A model generated the notes under the pieces. It did no database searches. It was not told the DNA's origin and was given only the letters and a program-made list of their open reading frames with translations. A stretch of DNA of 64,000 bases from Mycolicibacillus koreensis (GTDB lineage Bacteria; Actinomycetota; Actinomycetes; Mycobacteriales; Mycobacteriaceae). Position 1 is the stretch's first letter, and each line of letters opens with the position of its first letter. The DNA lies in contig NZ_NCXO01000018.1 of NCBI RefSeq assembly GCF_002104795.1, forward strand, positions 1-64,000, read 5' to 3'. A program made the position numbers and the translations under genes. Shown here piece by piece: positions 33,463 through 41,752 of the stretch.

Positions 33463-35844
33463 ATGACCAGTTTTGGCGCCGCGCTGCTGCACGCCGCCCG
33501 CGCCGGGGTGCCGGCCGGGGAGGACCCGGTGCGCCACGTCGCCGAACTGCCCGCACGCACCGCGCGGTTCAGCACCTGGCCGGACTGGGTGAGCCCCCCG
33601 GTGCGCCGGGCGTTCACCGAGCGCGGCATCGCCACCCCGTGGTCGCATCAGATCGACGCCGCCGATCGAGCCCACCGCGGCCAGCACGTCGTGCTGGCGA
33701 CCGGAACCGCGTCGGGCAAGTCCCTGGCCTATCAGCTTCCCGCGCTCAACGCGGTCGCCACCGACGCGCGGGCCCGCGTGCTGTATCTGTCGCCGACCAA
33801 GGCGCTCGGCCACGACCAGCTGCGGGCCGCCCAGCAGTTGGTCGCCGCGGTGCCGGCGCTGGCCGACACGGTGGCACCGGTCGGTTACGACGGGGACAGC
33901 CCGCTCGAGGTACGCCGGTTCGCTCGCGAACATTCCCGGTGGCTGTTCTCCAACCCCGACATGGTGCACCTGACGCTGTTGCGCAACCATGCCCGCTGGT
34001 CGGTGTTCCTGCGACATCTCCGCTTCATCATCGTCGACGAATGCCATTACTATCGCGGAATTTTCGGCTCCCACGTGGCGCTGGTGCTGCGCCGGCTGCT
34101 TCGGCTGTGCGCCCGCTACGCCGGCACCGGCGCGCGAGTGCGGCCACCGACGGTCATCTTCGCCAGCGCCACCACCGCCGAGCCCGGCCGCACCGCCTCC
34201 GACCTGATCGGCGCGCCGGTCACCGAGGTCACCGACGACGGCTCCCCCCAGGGCGCGCGAACGGTCGCGTTGTGGGAGCCAGCCCTTTCCGCCGAGCCGG
34301 CCGGGGAGAACGGCGCCCCGGTGCGCCGCTCCGCCGGGGCCGAGGCGGCCCGGGTGATGGCGGATCTGATCGCCGAAGGTGCCGCCACCCTGACGTTCGT
34401 GCGGTCCCGGCGCGGCGCGGAGCTCACCGCGCTGGGCGCGCGCACCCGGTTGAGCGAGATCGCTCCGGCGCTGGCCACGACGGTCGCGTCGTATCGGGCC
34501 GGCTATCTCGCCGAGGACCGTCGGGAGCTGGAGCGCGCCCTCGCCGACGGCGAGTTGCGCGGACTGGCCGCCACCAATGCCCTGGAACTCGGCATCGACA
34601 TCGCCGGCTTGGACGCGGTGGTGCTCGCCGGGTTCCCCGGCACCATCACCTCTTTCTGGCAGCAGGCCGGTCGCTCGGGCCGGCGCGGCCAGGGTGCGCT
34701 GATCGTGCTGGTGGCCCGTGACGATCCGCTGGACACCTACCTGGTGCACCATCCGGCGGCACTACTGGACAAGGCGATCGAACGTGTCGTCGTCGACCAC
34801 ACCAACCCGTACGTTCTTGCGCCTCAACTGCACTGCGCAGCAACCGAACTGCCCTTGGAGGACGCCGAGGTGCAAGCGTGGGGCGCGCAGGCCGCCGTGG
34901 CCCGGCTGGTCGACGACGGGGTGCTGCGCAAGCGGGCGGGCCGGTACTTCCCGGCCCCGGGCCCCGACCCGCATCCGGGGGTGAACATCCGCGGCGACAC
35001 CGGTGGGGAGGTGCTGATCGTGGAGACCGACACCGGCCGCCTCCTCGGCGAGGTCGGCGCCGGCCAAGCAACGCTGAGCGTGCATCCCGGCGCGGTCTAT
35101 CTACACCAGGGCGAGACCTACATCGTCGATGATCTGCAGCATCCCGGGCCGCACGGCGAGTCGGCGGGGATGGCGTTCGTCCACGCCGCCGACCCCGACT
35201 ACACCACCCACGCCCGCCAGATCACCGAGATCAGCGTCACCGGGCCCGGCGATCGTTGCGAGTTCGGACCGGTCACCCTCGGACTGGTCCCGGTCGTGGT
35301 CACCGAGCAGGTGACCGGGTATCTGCGGCGCCGACACGGCGGAGATGTGATCGATTTCACAGAACTGGACATGCCGGCGCAGACCCTCGACACCGTCGCG
35401 GTGATGTACACGATCACCGAGGACGCTCTCGTGCAGGCTGGGCTCGATCCGCTGAGCGTGCCGGGTGCCCTGCACGCCGCCGAACACGCCGCGATCGGGT
35501 TGCTGCCGCTGGTGGCCAGTTGCGACCGCGGTGACATCGGCGGGCTGTCCACCGCCATCGGCCCCGATACCGGGTTGCCCACGGTCTTCGTCTACGACGG
35601 CCACCCCGGCGGCGCCGGCTTCGCCGAACAGGGCTTCCGCCGGGCCGCCACCTGGCTGTCGGCGACCGCGGACGCGATCACCGCATGCGAGTGCCCGCAC
35701 GGATGCCCGTCGTGCGTGCAGTCCCCGAAATGCGGCAACGGCAACGAGCCGCTGGACAAGGCGGGTGCGGTGAGGGTGCTGCACCGGGTGCTCGCCGCGT
35801 TGGGCTCTATCGCGGGCCCGCGGCCCCACCGGTCGGTACAGTAA
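33463..35844 (+). CDS. DEAD/DECH-box superfamily II helicase with C-terminal Cys cluster (SftH/MrfA-type)
   Basis: 793 aa. Walker A ATGTASGKS lies near residue 82 and the motif II DECH near 192, with motif VI QQAGRSGRRGQG in the second RecA domain. The C-terminal domain (DUF1998-type) ends in four cysteines, CECPHGCPSC...CGNGN near 742-760, a metal-binding module. The family includes M. smegmatis SftH and B. subtilis MrfA, 3'-5' DNA translocases linked to repair. AGGAGGG precedes the ATG at 33463; an upstream in-frame extension to 33310 is not supported. This is the helicase of the conserved helicase-secretion neighbourhood. Confidence 0.92.
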   Translation: MTSFGAALLHAARAGVPAGEDPVRHVAELPARTARFSTWPDWVSPPVRRAFTERGIATPWSHQIDAADRAHRGQHVVLATGTASGKSLAYQLPALNAVATDARARVLYLSPTKALGHDQLRAAQQLVAAVPALADTVAPVGYDGDSPLEVRRFAREHSRWLFSNPDMVHLTLLRNHARWSVFLRHLRFIIVDECHYYRGIFGSHVALVLRRLLRLCARYAGTGARVRPPTVIFASATTAEPGRTASDLIGAPVTEVTDDGSPQGARTVALWEPALSAEPAGENGAPVRRSAGAEAARVMADLIAEGAATLTFVRSRRGAELTALGARTRLSEIAPALATTVASYRAGYLAEDRRELERALADGELRGLAATNALELGIDIAGLDAVVLAGFPGTITSFWQQAGRSGRRGQGALIVLVARDDPLDTYLVHHPAALLDKAIERVVVDHTNPYVLAPQLHCAATELPLEDAEVQAWGAQAAVARLVDDGVLRKRAGRYFPAPGPDPHPGVNIRGDTGGEVLIVETDTGRLLGEVGAGQATLSVHPGAVYLHQGETYIVDDLQHPGPHGESAGMAFVHAADPDYTTHARQITEISVTGPGDRCEFGPVTLGLVPVVVTEQVTGYLRRRHGGDVIDFTELDMPAQTLDTVAVMYTITEDALVQAGLDPLSVPGALHAAEHAAIGLLPLVASCDRGDIGGLSTAIGPDTGLPTVFVYDGHPGGAGFAEQGFRRAATWLSATADAITACECPHGCPSCVQSPKCGNGNEPLDKAGAVRVLHRVLAALGSIAGPRPHRSVQ
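35837..35842 (+). promoter_or_regulatory. -10 box for the Rv3651-like gene, leaderless
   Basis: TACAGT overlaps the helicase stop codon and is followed by seven bases and the ATG at 35850, allowing a separate leaderless transcript. Confidence 0.5.
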
Positions 35845-35849
35845 CGGTC

Positions 35850-36866
35850 ATGGGCCACGACTGGTTGCTCGTGGAGACACTGGGCGAGGAACCCACCGTG
35901 GTCGCAGAGGGTGCGACGCTGAAGGATCTGGTTCCGCTGGCGATATTTCTGCGGCGCAGCCCGTACCGCGCGGCCGTCCAGACCGCGATCACCGAGACCG
36001 TGCAAAACGGTGAGTCACTGGCCAGCATCACCCCCAAACACGCCCGGGTCATTCGGACCGAACCGGTGAAGATGCCCGACGGCCGGGTGCACGGGGTCCA
36101 CGTCTGGCTGGGACCGGCATCAGCCGAACCCCCCGAGCGTCAGCGACCCGGGGCGCTGAAGTGGGATCTGACCTCCCACACCGCGATCGACACTGCCGAG
36201 TCGCTGGTCAACGCGGGCAAAGACCTGCACGCCGAGGGCATCCACGAACGTGCGTTCACCGACGACCTCCCGGCTCGTGAGCTGACCCACAATGAGGCAC
36301 AGGTCGTGGCGCTGGCGATCAAAGCCGAACCGGGCCATGCATTGTGCAGCAGCTGGGATGTGACCGACTGGCAGGACAACCCGATCCGGGTGTCGTTCGT
36401 GGCGCGTATCTTCTTGGAGCCCACCGCCGACGGCGTGGACCATTTGGTGGCACGTGGGATGAACTGGCGCGGTCAACTCGACGAGGAGATCTTGGCGCCT
36501 GAACAATTGGCCCAGCGGGTGCTCGACGCACTGGCGCAGCCGGGGGTGCATCGCGCCCTGGTCGACCTGGACACCTGGACGCTGCTGCGCTGGCTCGATG
36601 AACCGTGCCCGTTTGACGACTGGCGCTCCGGAGAACTCGGCGAGCAGCGCGTGCACCCCGACGACACGCCCCTGATGGAGTCGATGCGCACCGAATTCGA
36701 GCACGGCCCCACCTCGCGGGTGCTGCGGCTGCGTCGCGCCGACGACGACTGGGTACCGTTGCACGTCACCGTGAACCGCGTCGAACTGGAGGACAACGAA
36801 CCCATGGGTCTGGTGGCGCTGCGGCTGCCCAGCGACGCCGAACTCGCCGACGCGGGTCTGCACTGA
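35850..36866 (+). CDS. PAS/GAF-like sensory protein, Rv3651 family
   Basis: 338 aa, soluble. It starts MGHDWLLVETLGEEPTVVAE and ends in a GAF/PAS-like half with WVPLHVTVNRVELEDNEP. Rv3651-type proteins are conserved in mycobacteria and have PAS/GAF-like folds without an output domain. A signalling role is inferred. Its 3' half is overlapped on the other strand by the extended TadG-like frame. It separates the helicase from the Tad-like operon; PE genes found here in M. tuberculosis are absent. Confidence 0.8.
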   Translation: MGHDWLLVETLGEEPTVVAEGATLKDLVPLAIFLRRSPYRAAVQTAITETVQNGESLASITPKHARVIRTEPVKMPDGRVHGVHVWLGPASAEPPERQRPGALKWDLTSHTAIDTAESLVNAGKDLHAEGIHERAFTDDLPARELTHNEAQVVALAIKAEPGHALCSSWDVTDWQDNPIRVSFVARIFLEPTADGVDHLVARGMNWRGQLDEEILAPEQLAQRVLDALAQPGVHRALVDLDTWTLLRWLDEPCPFDDWRSGELGEQRVHPDDTPLMESMRTEFEHGPTSRVLRLRRADDDWVPLHVTVNRVELEDNEPMGLVALRLPSDAELADAGLH

Positions 36867-37177
36867 GCCCCTGCACCCACCGGCCCGGCACGAGCGGCCG
36901 CCCGGGCTGCCCCGGGAACGCCGACACCGACCACCGACAGCGGCACCGTCACCACCACCACAACGTCGAGATCCTGGATGGCACAGTCGATGTCATCGAA
37001 TCCCATAGCGTGCGCAAGTTCGCGAGCCCGGTCGCAGGCGCGGTCCCGACCGCCGGGTAGCCGCGCCGCCGCGGCCAGTGCGGCGAGGTCGGCGGCGGTC
37101 TGCGCCCGGTGGCGGGCCACCAGCACCGCACCGAACTGCACGCCGAATCCGGTCACGACCAGCATCAGCACCACCAT
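36473..37177 (-). CDS. TadE/TadG-like pseudopilin (Rv3654c-like) with apparent readthrough extension
   Basis: The recognised part covers about 100 residues from ATG 37175-37177: a hydrophobic helix MVVLMLVVTGFGVQFGAVLV, then ARHRAQTAADLAALAAAARLPGG, as in the helicase/secretion-neighbourhood TadE-like family. The family motif GSATV lies just upstream of this ATG, so the true start may be further upstream at a non-ATG codon. Homologues end near 36878. Here the frame stays open to 36473, adding about 135 residues antisense to the Rv3651-like gene. The extension is low-complexity and may be non-functional. Confidence 0.65.
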   Translation of the reverse strand: MVVLMLVVTGFGVQFGAVLVARHRAQTAADLAALAAAARLPGGRDRACDRARELAHAMGFDDIDCAIQDLDVVVVVTVPLSVVGVGVPGAARAAARAGPVGAGAQCRPASASSASLGSRSATRPMGSLSSSSTRFTVTCNGTQSSSARRSRSTREVGPCSNSVRIDSIRGVSSGCTRCSPSSPERQSSNGHGSSSQRSSVQVSRSTRARCTPGCASASSTRWANCSGAKISSSS

Positions 37178-37214
37178 GATCGCGCCGAGGACGGTGGCCG
37201 ATCCGCGCTCGCCG

Positions 37215-37550
37215 TCAGGGTTCCGCTGCCGCGATCCCGGTCGCCGAGATCGACACCGCGGCAAGAATGGTCGGGTGAGCAGTAACCGTGGCGACATACA
37301 CCGGTCCGTCGCGGCGCAGCTGCACGGTTGACCCCGAGGGTGCGATCTGCTGCGCCACCGCGACCGCTGCCGACTCGTCACCACGCGCGGCCAACCGCGC
37401 GGCCTCCCGGGCCGCATCGATGCACCGCAGGTGCAGACCGATCGCAGCCAGCCCGGCCACGCAGACCAGCAGCACCGAGACCAGGCTGGCGATGGCCAGT
37501 GCCGCTTCGACGGTGCTCGAGCCGGCCGTGTCACCGAGCAGCCCCCTCAG
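37215..37550 (-). CDS. TadE-family minor pilin (Rv3655c-like), probable CTG start
   Basis: The TadE hallmark GSSTVEAALAIASLVSVLLV forms the N-terminal membrane helix, followed by CIDAAREAARLAARGDE and a beta-rich C-terminus, 111 aa in all. Between the flp stop and the helix there is no ATG, GTG or TTG in frame. A CTG at 37548-37550 overlaps the flp TGA as CTGA, the same geometry as the GTGA overlaps elsewhere in this operon, and is the likely start. Minor pseudopilins of this type prime Flp pilus assembly. Confidence 0.75.
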   Translation of the reverse strand: MRGLLGDTAGSSTVEAALAIASLVSVLLVCVAGLAAIGLHLRCIDAAREAARLAARGDESAAVAVAQQIAPSGSTVQLRRDGPVYVATVTAHPTILAAVSISATGIAAAEP

Positions 37551-37744
37551 ACGCGGGTGTTCAACGCCCGCCCGATGATCCGGGTGAGTGCCGCGACCAC
37601 TGAGTCGCCGGTGACCACCGTGTAGAGGATGGCACCGAAGGCCGCTGCGGCTATCGTTCCGATGGCGTACTCGACGGTCGACATCCCGGTCTCGTCGGCC
37701 ACGGCCATCAACAGCCGCGTCCGCAGGGTCTCGATCATGGTCAT
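37547..37744 (-). CDS. Flp-type major pilin (DUF4244, Rv3656c-like)
   Basis: 65 aa. A short leader ends at a prepilin-type junction ETGMSTVEYAIGTIAAAAFGAIL, with the conserved Glu at +5 relative to the hydrophobic helix. It should be the structural subunit of the Tad-like pilus or secretion pseudopilus. AAAGGA lies eight bases before the ATG. No prepilin peptidase gene is in the window. Confidence 0.87.
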   Translation of the reverse strand: MTMIETLRTRLLMAVADETGMSTVEYAIGTIAAAAFGAILYTVVTGDSVVAALTRIIGRALNTRV

Positions 37745-37786
37745 TGTTCGTTCCTTTCTTCGAAATCGCTTGACCCCGATGGGGCT

Positions 37787-38359
37787 TCATAACAACCCCG
37801 ATCGCATTATGTTGCCCGCCAGCCCGGCGATGACCGGGACGATTCCCAGACAGACGAATGCCGGCAGGAAACACAGGCCCAGCGGTCCGGCGATGAGGAC
37901 ACCGGCTCGCTCGGCGGCGGCCGTCGCGGTGTCGCGGGTCTCCCGGCGGCACTCGGCGGCCAGATCGGCGACCCCACCGGCCAGTGCGGTGCCCGACTGC
38001 GCTGAGCGGCGCGCCATCCGCAGCAGGGCGTCCAGGTGTGGATCGTGTGGATCGGTGAGCGCCGGCGCCCAGGCCTTCGCCGGGTCGGCCCCGAGTGCCA
38101 GCAGGTCCGCCGCGCGTCGCAGCGGACGCGCCAACGTCTCGGGGCAGCCGTCGGCCGCGGCCCTGGCAGCGGCCGCCACCGGTAGGCCGGCCGCCAGGCA
38201 CACTGCGAGCAGGTCGAGGCCGGCCGCCAGGGCATGAGGGTCCACAGCGCGGGCACGGCGGGTGGCCGCGGCCGGCGCGGCGGTAGGGCGGCTCAGCCGC
38301 GCACACGGACGCGGCCCGGCGATCAGCAGCGCGAGTGCTGTCAGTACCGCGGCGATCAC
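37787..38359 (-). CDS. TadC-like type II secretion F-domain protein (Rv3657c-like)
   Basis: 190 aa from GTG 38357-38359, overlapping the TadB-like stop as GTGA. It has an N-terminal hydrophobic segment and a C-terminal hairpin (about 155-188), with a GspF-type helical domain between. It should pair with the TadB-like protein as the membrane platform of the Tad machine. Confidence 0.85.
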   Translation of the reverse strand: MIAAVLTALALLIAGPRPCARLSRPTAAPAAATRRARAVDPHALAAGLDLLAVCLAAGLPVAAAARAAADGCPETLARPLRRAADLLALGADPAKAWAPALTDPHDPHLDALLRMARRSAQSGTALAGGVADLAAECRRETRDTATAAAERAGVLIAGPLGLCFLPAFVCLGIVPVIAGLAGNIMRSGLL

Positions 38360-39156
38360 GACAGCACTCCGGCGACGATCCGTTGTGACCACGCCACACC
38401 GACCAGGATCAAACACACCCCGGCCACAAGGACCGCACCGCCGCCGCCACCGCCGAGTAAGAACCGCAGCGGCTGCGCACCGATCAGTTCACCGAGCAGC
38501 ACGCCGATCAACGGGAGCGCCGCCAGGATCGCGGCGGTGGCCCGGGTGCCGGCCAGTGCTGCACGCAGGTGCCCGGCGTGGCGTTGGCGCGCGGCGAGGT
38601 CGCGGTGGGCGGCCTGCAGCAGCGGGGCGATCCGCACTCCGTGTTCGTGGGCCACCTGCCAGCAGATGGCCATCCGCTCCCAGTACGGCACCAGCGCCGG
38701 CACGCTGGGCAGGCGCCGCAGCGCGCCGGGGACGTCGGCGCCGAGACGCGCTCCGGCTGCCACCGAGCGCAGGCCCTGGCGTACCGCGCCGGGTTCGGCG
38801 TCGTCGGCGGCGACGAGCAACCCGGCGACAGGATCCGCGCCGATGCGCAACTCACCGATGAGCACCTCCAGTGTCGCGTTCAGCGTGCGCCGTGCCGCGC
38901 GGTCGCGCCGCTCCCGCCGTGTGGCCCGCCACTGCAGTCCGCCGGCGCCTGTGAGCACTGCCAGCGCGACCACCACCGAGACGGGAACCGCTGCGGCGAC
39001 ACCGGCGACGGCCGATGCGGCGACGACCACCGCCGCGGCACGCCGAAGCCGGCGGGGAAACCGGCGGGGCGGCGCGGCCGCGAGCCGGTGATACGGGGCC
39101 GGCGTGATCACCGCGGCACCGGCGAGCGCCAGGGCGGACACCGTCACCGCGGTCAC
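38356..39156 (-). CDS. TadB-like type II secretion F-domain protein (Rv3658c-like)
   Basis: 266 aa from GTG 39154-39156, again a GTGA overlap with the upstream ATPase gene. Hydrophobic segments lie at about 3-20, 50-75 and 205-260, flanking a cytoplasmic GspF/TadB domain (LEVLIGELRIGADPVAGL and RQGLRSVAAGARLGADV). The length equals Rv3658c. It forms the inner-membrane platform together with the TadC-like protein. Confidence 0.87.
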   Translation of the reverse strand: MTAVTVSALALAGAAVITPAPYHRLAAAPPRRFPRRLRRAAAVVVAASAVAGVAAAVPVSVVVALAVLTGAGGLQWRATRRERRDRAARRTLNATLEVLIGELRIGADPVAGLLVAADDAEPGAVRQGLRSVAAGARLGADVPGALRRLPSVPALVPYWERMAICWQVAHEHGVRIAPLLQAAHRDLAARQRHAGHLRAALAGTRATAAILAALPLIGVLLGELIGAQPLRFLLGGGGGGAVLVAGVCLILVGVAWSQRIVAGVLS

Positions 39157-40319
39157 GACGCACTCCGGTCGAGGATGGCGCCCAGTTCCGGGGGCATGGC
39201 GGTCGGTGGGCGCCGGTCCACGTGCCACACGGTGTGCACACCGACCAGTCCCGAGGGTTCGCGGCGCAGCACCGCGATCTCCTGCAGTCGGCGTCGGCCC
39301 GACCGGTCGCGCCCCAGGTGCAGCAGCACCCGCACCGCAGCGGCCACCTGGCTGTGCAGCGCGGCGCGATCGAGTCCACCGAGAGCCCCCAGCGCCTCGA
39401 GCCGCGCCGGCACCTCCGTCGGGCTGTTGGCGTGCACCGTTCCCGCACCGCCGTCATGCCCGGTGTTCAATGCGGTCAGCAGGTCCACCACCTCCGCCCC
39501 GCGCACCTCGCCGACGACGATCCGGTCGGGGCGCATCCGCAACGCCTGGCGGACCAGTTGACGCACGGTGACTTCCCCGACGCCCTCCACGTTGGCGCAG
39601 CGCGCCACCAGATTGACCAGGTGCGGGTGCGCCGGCGCCAACTCGGGGGCGTCTTCGACACACACGATCCGTTCATTCGGGGCGACCGCACCCAACAGCG
39701 CCGCGAGCAGGGTGGTTTTCCCCGCTCCGGTACCGCCTGAGATCAAAAACGCCGCCCGCGCGGCGAGGATCGCCTCGACCAGCGGCACGGCCGTCGCGGC
39801 GATCGCCCCGGCGGCGATGAGCGCAGCCAGATCCTGGGTGGCCGCGCGCAGCACCCGTAGCGACAGGCACGTCCCACCGGCGACCACCGGCGGCAGAATC
39901 GCGTGCACGCGCACCCCGACGCCCGGCCCGGCCAGGCCGGCGAGTTGGCCGTCGACCCACGGCTGGGCGTCATCGAGGCGCCGGCCGGCCGCCAGGGCCA
40001 ATCGCTGGGCCAGTCGGCGCACCGCCGCCTCGTCGGGGAAACACACCGCCGTGCGTCGCAGACCTGCACCGTCATCGATCCACACCTGGTCCGGTGCGGT
40101 CACCAAGACGTCGGAGACTCCGGGTGCCCGCAGGAGCGGATCCAAGACGCCGGCACCGCAAAGCTCGGTCTGCAGAGCTCGAAGACCGGCCAACGCCTCG
40201 GTATCACCCAACACCCCACCGGATTCGGCACGCAGTGCTGCCGCCACCGCAGCGGGGCGCAGAGGCACGCGTTGATGCGCCAACCGATCCCGAACCCGGT
40301 CGAGCAGGCCGTCGTTCAC
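39153..40319 (-). CDS. TadA/CpaF-type secretion ATPase (Rv3659c-like)
   Basis: 388 aa from GTG 40317-40319, overlapping the ssd stop as GTGA. Walker A SGGTGAGKTT is near residue 195. The Asp box, the ALRMRPDRIVVGEVRGAE Walker B/His region and TVHANSP follow in the order expected for VirB11/TadA ATPases. It should power assembly of the Flp-type pilin. This is the helicase/secretion-neighbourhood ATPase type. Confidence 0.92.
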   Translation of the reverse strand: MNDGLLDRVRDRLAHQRVPLRPAAVAAALRAESGGVLGDTEALAGLRALQTELCGAGVLDPLLRAPGVSDVLVTAPDQVWIDDGAGLRRTAVCFPDEAAVRRLAQRLALAAGRRLDDAQPWVDGQLAGLAGPGVGVRVHAILPPVVAGGTCLSLRVLRAATQDLAALIAAGAIAATAVPLVEAILAARAAFLISGGTGAGKTTLLAALLGAVAPNERIVCVEDAPELAPAHPHLVNLVARCANVEGVGEVTVRQLVRQALRMRPDRIVVGEVRGAEVVDLLTALNTGHDGGAGTVHANSPTEVPARLEALGALGGLDRAALHSQVAAAVRVLLHLGRDRSGRRRLQEIAVLRREPSGLVGVHTVWHVDRRPPTAMPPELGAILDRSAS

Positions 40320-41392
40320 GCGGCCCGCCCACAGGTCGCGGTGTCGAGCACCGCCAGTACCCGCCGCGCCGCGACCGCCAGCCCCTCGTTGCGGCGCAGC
40401 CGTAATCGTCCGAGCTCCACCCGAGCGGCGAGTCGGGGCTCGGCACGCAGCGCAGCGAGCACGGGAGCCGCCGTGAGTTCGGCGATCTGGGCGGCCTGTA
40501 AACCTCCGGGAGCGGGACCGCGCACCACCAGACCGACGTTGGGGTTGCGGGCGGTCAGCACCGGAAGGAACGCTGCGGTGGCCGCCGCCGCCCGAACATC
40601 GCAACGGGTCAGTACCGCAACCAGATCGGCCGCAGACAAGGCGGTTTCGACTGCTTCGGTGAGTCGCCTGGGAAGATCGCACACCACCGTCGCGCCACCG
40701 CGTCGCGCCGCATCCAGCACGGCAGCGACAGCGCCCGGGTTGAGCTCGTGGCAGTGCCGTCCCGCGGAGAGAACCACCGCACCGCAATGGGTCGGCAACG
40801 CATCGCGCACCGTCGGCCACGGCAGCCGACCGCCTTGCAAATTCAAGTCCGGCCAACGCATCTCATCGCTCATGTCGTCGGCCATGAGTAAATCGATACC
40901 GCCGCTCCAGGGATCCAGATCGATGAGCGCCGCCTTCGGCGCCGTCTGGGTCAGTGCCGCACTGAACAGTGAGGCACCCGCCCCACCACAGCCGCCGATC
41001 ACCGCCGCAACCCGCCCCTCACCACGGTCCTCGCCTTGGGGCTCGGCCGCTTCGGCCAACACCGAGGCCAGTACCGACTCATCCAGGGGGACTGTCAATA
41101 CCTGATGGGCTCCGATGGTTACCGCGGCTTCCCAGGTCGTCGGCCGTACGTCGGAACCGGCCACAACCACCAGCACATGGTCGCGGCGCGGCAGCGCAAC
41201 CGGAGCGCTCTCGGCGCAGAGTTTCACGGTGGGCTCGTCAATGATCACCGCAGCGGCGGCCGACCATTCCCGGCGCCCGGGAATGTCCTCGGTGTGCACG
41301 ACGTGCACACCGACCGCGGCCGCGATGCGTTCGATCTCGTTACGCAGCACCGGATCGACCACTGCCGTCAACATCGCGGGGGTTGTCACCAT
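40316..41392 (-). CDS. ssd: CpaE/TadZ-like MinD-family protein (Ssd, Rv3660c-like)
   Basis: 358 aa from ATG 41390-41392. The N-terminal 120 residues resemble a receiver-like domain. The C-terminal ParA/MinD-like ATPase part has a degenerate P-loop, GGCGGAGASLFSAAL near 130, lacking the usual Lys, and a LIDLDPWSGGIDLLM motif. Ssd of M. tuberculosis has been described as a septum-site-determining protein; in Tad systems CpaE/TadZ localises the machine. First gene of the seven-gene operon, just downstream of the 6C RNA. Confidence 0.88.
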   Translation of the reverse strand: MVTTPAMLTAVVDPVLRNEIERIAAAVGVHVVHTEDIPGRREWSAAAAVIIDEPTVKLCAESAPVALPRRDHVLVVVAGSDVRPTTWEAAVTIGAHQVLTVPLDESVLASVLAEAAEPQGEDRGEGRVAAVIGGCGGAGASLFSAALTQTAPKAALIDLDPWSGGIDLLMADDMSDEMRWPDLNLQGGRLPWPTVRDALPTHCGAVVLSAGRHCHELNPGAVAAVLDAARRGGATVVCDLPRRLTEAVETALSAADLVAVLTRCDVRAAAATAAFLPVLTARNPNVGLVVRGPAPGGLQAAQIAELTAAPVLAALRAEPRLAARVELGRLRLRRNEGLAVAARRVLAVLDTATCGRAA

Positions 41393-41497
41393 GGGGCTCA
41401 GCCTGCGACCACGGCGCGACCGGCGCCAGTCACCCCGGCATCGACTGGGGATGGATCTCCGACTGTGCAGGGAACTGCGTGCTGGTGCCGGGAATAG

Positions 41498-41595
41498 AAA
41501 GGGGACGACCCCCGCCAGGGGGGGAGGAGGCGAGGGTCGTCGTGCATCAACCCCGGGGGGTCGGGCTGATACACCCTCGGACATAAGCCGAGTAA
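41498..41595 (-). ncRNA. 6C regulatory RNA (B11 type)
   Basis: Read on the minus strand, two hairpins with C-rich loops lie in a row. The first has stem ATCAGCCC paired with GGGTTGAT and CCCCCC in the loop. The second has a 13-bp stem (GACGACCCTCGCC with GGCGGGGGTCGTC) and a seven-C loop, and is followed by a short T-rich run, so it can end transcription. A TATAGT -10 box is placed correctly. Size near 95 nt and position between ssd and the HAD gene agree with the mycobacterial B11/6C RNA. Its C-rich loops are known to pair with G-rich ribosome sites. Confidence 0.85.
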
Positions 41596-41600
41596 TGGCT

Positions 41601-41606
41601 ACTATA
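41601..41606 (-). promoter_or_regulatory. -10 box of the 6C RNA
   Basis: TATAGT on the minus strand, giving a start near 41594-41596. The predicted end at the second hairpin then gives about 95 nt. Confidence 0.65.
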
Positions 41607-41740
41607 CACGCGGCCACGCAGGTCGACGCAAGGTTTGCGACGAAGATCGGGGCGTGTCGGAGGGGCCCACCAAAGCCCTCCCGGAACCACTCCTGAAACC
41701 CACTGTGCGAGACCTCGCCGAGACGGCCGACGAGTCCCTT

Positions 41741-41746
41741 TATGCT
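41741..41746 (+). promoter_or_regulatory. -10 box of the HAD-hydrolase gene, leaderless
   Basis: TATGCT is followed by six bases and the GTG start at 41753. There is no separate ribosome site. Confidence 0.55.
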
Positions 41747-41752
41747 GGGACG

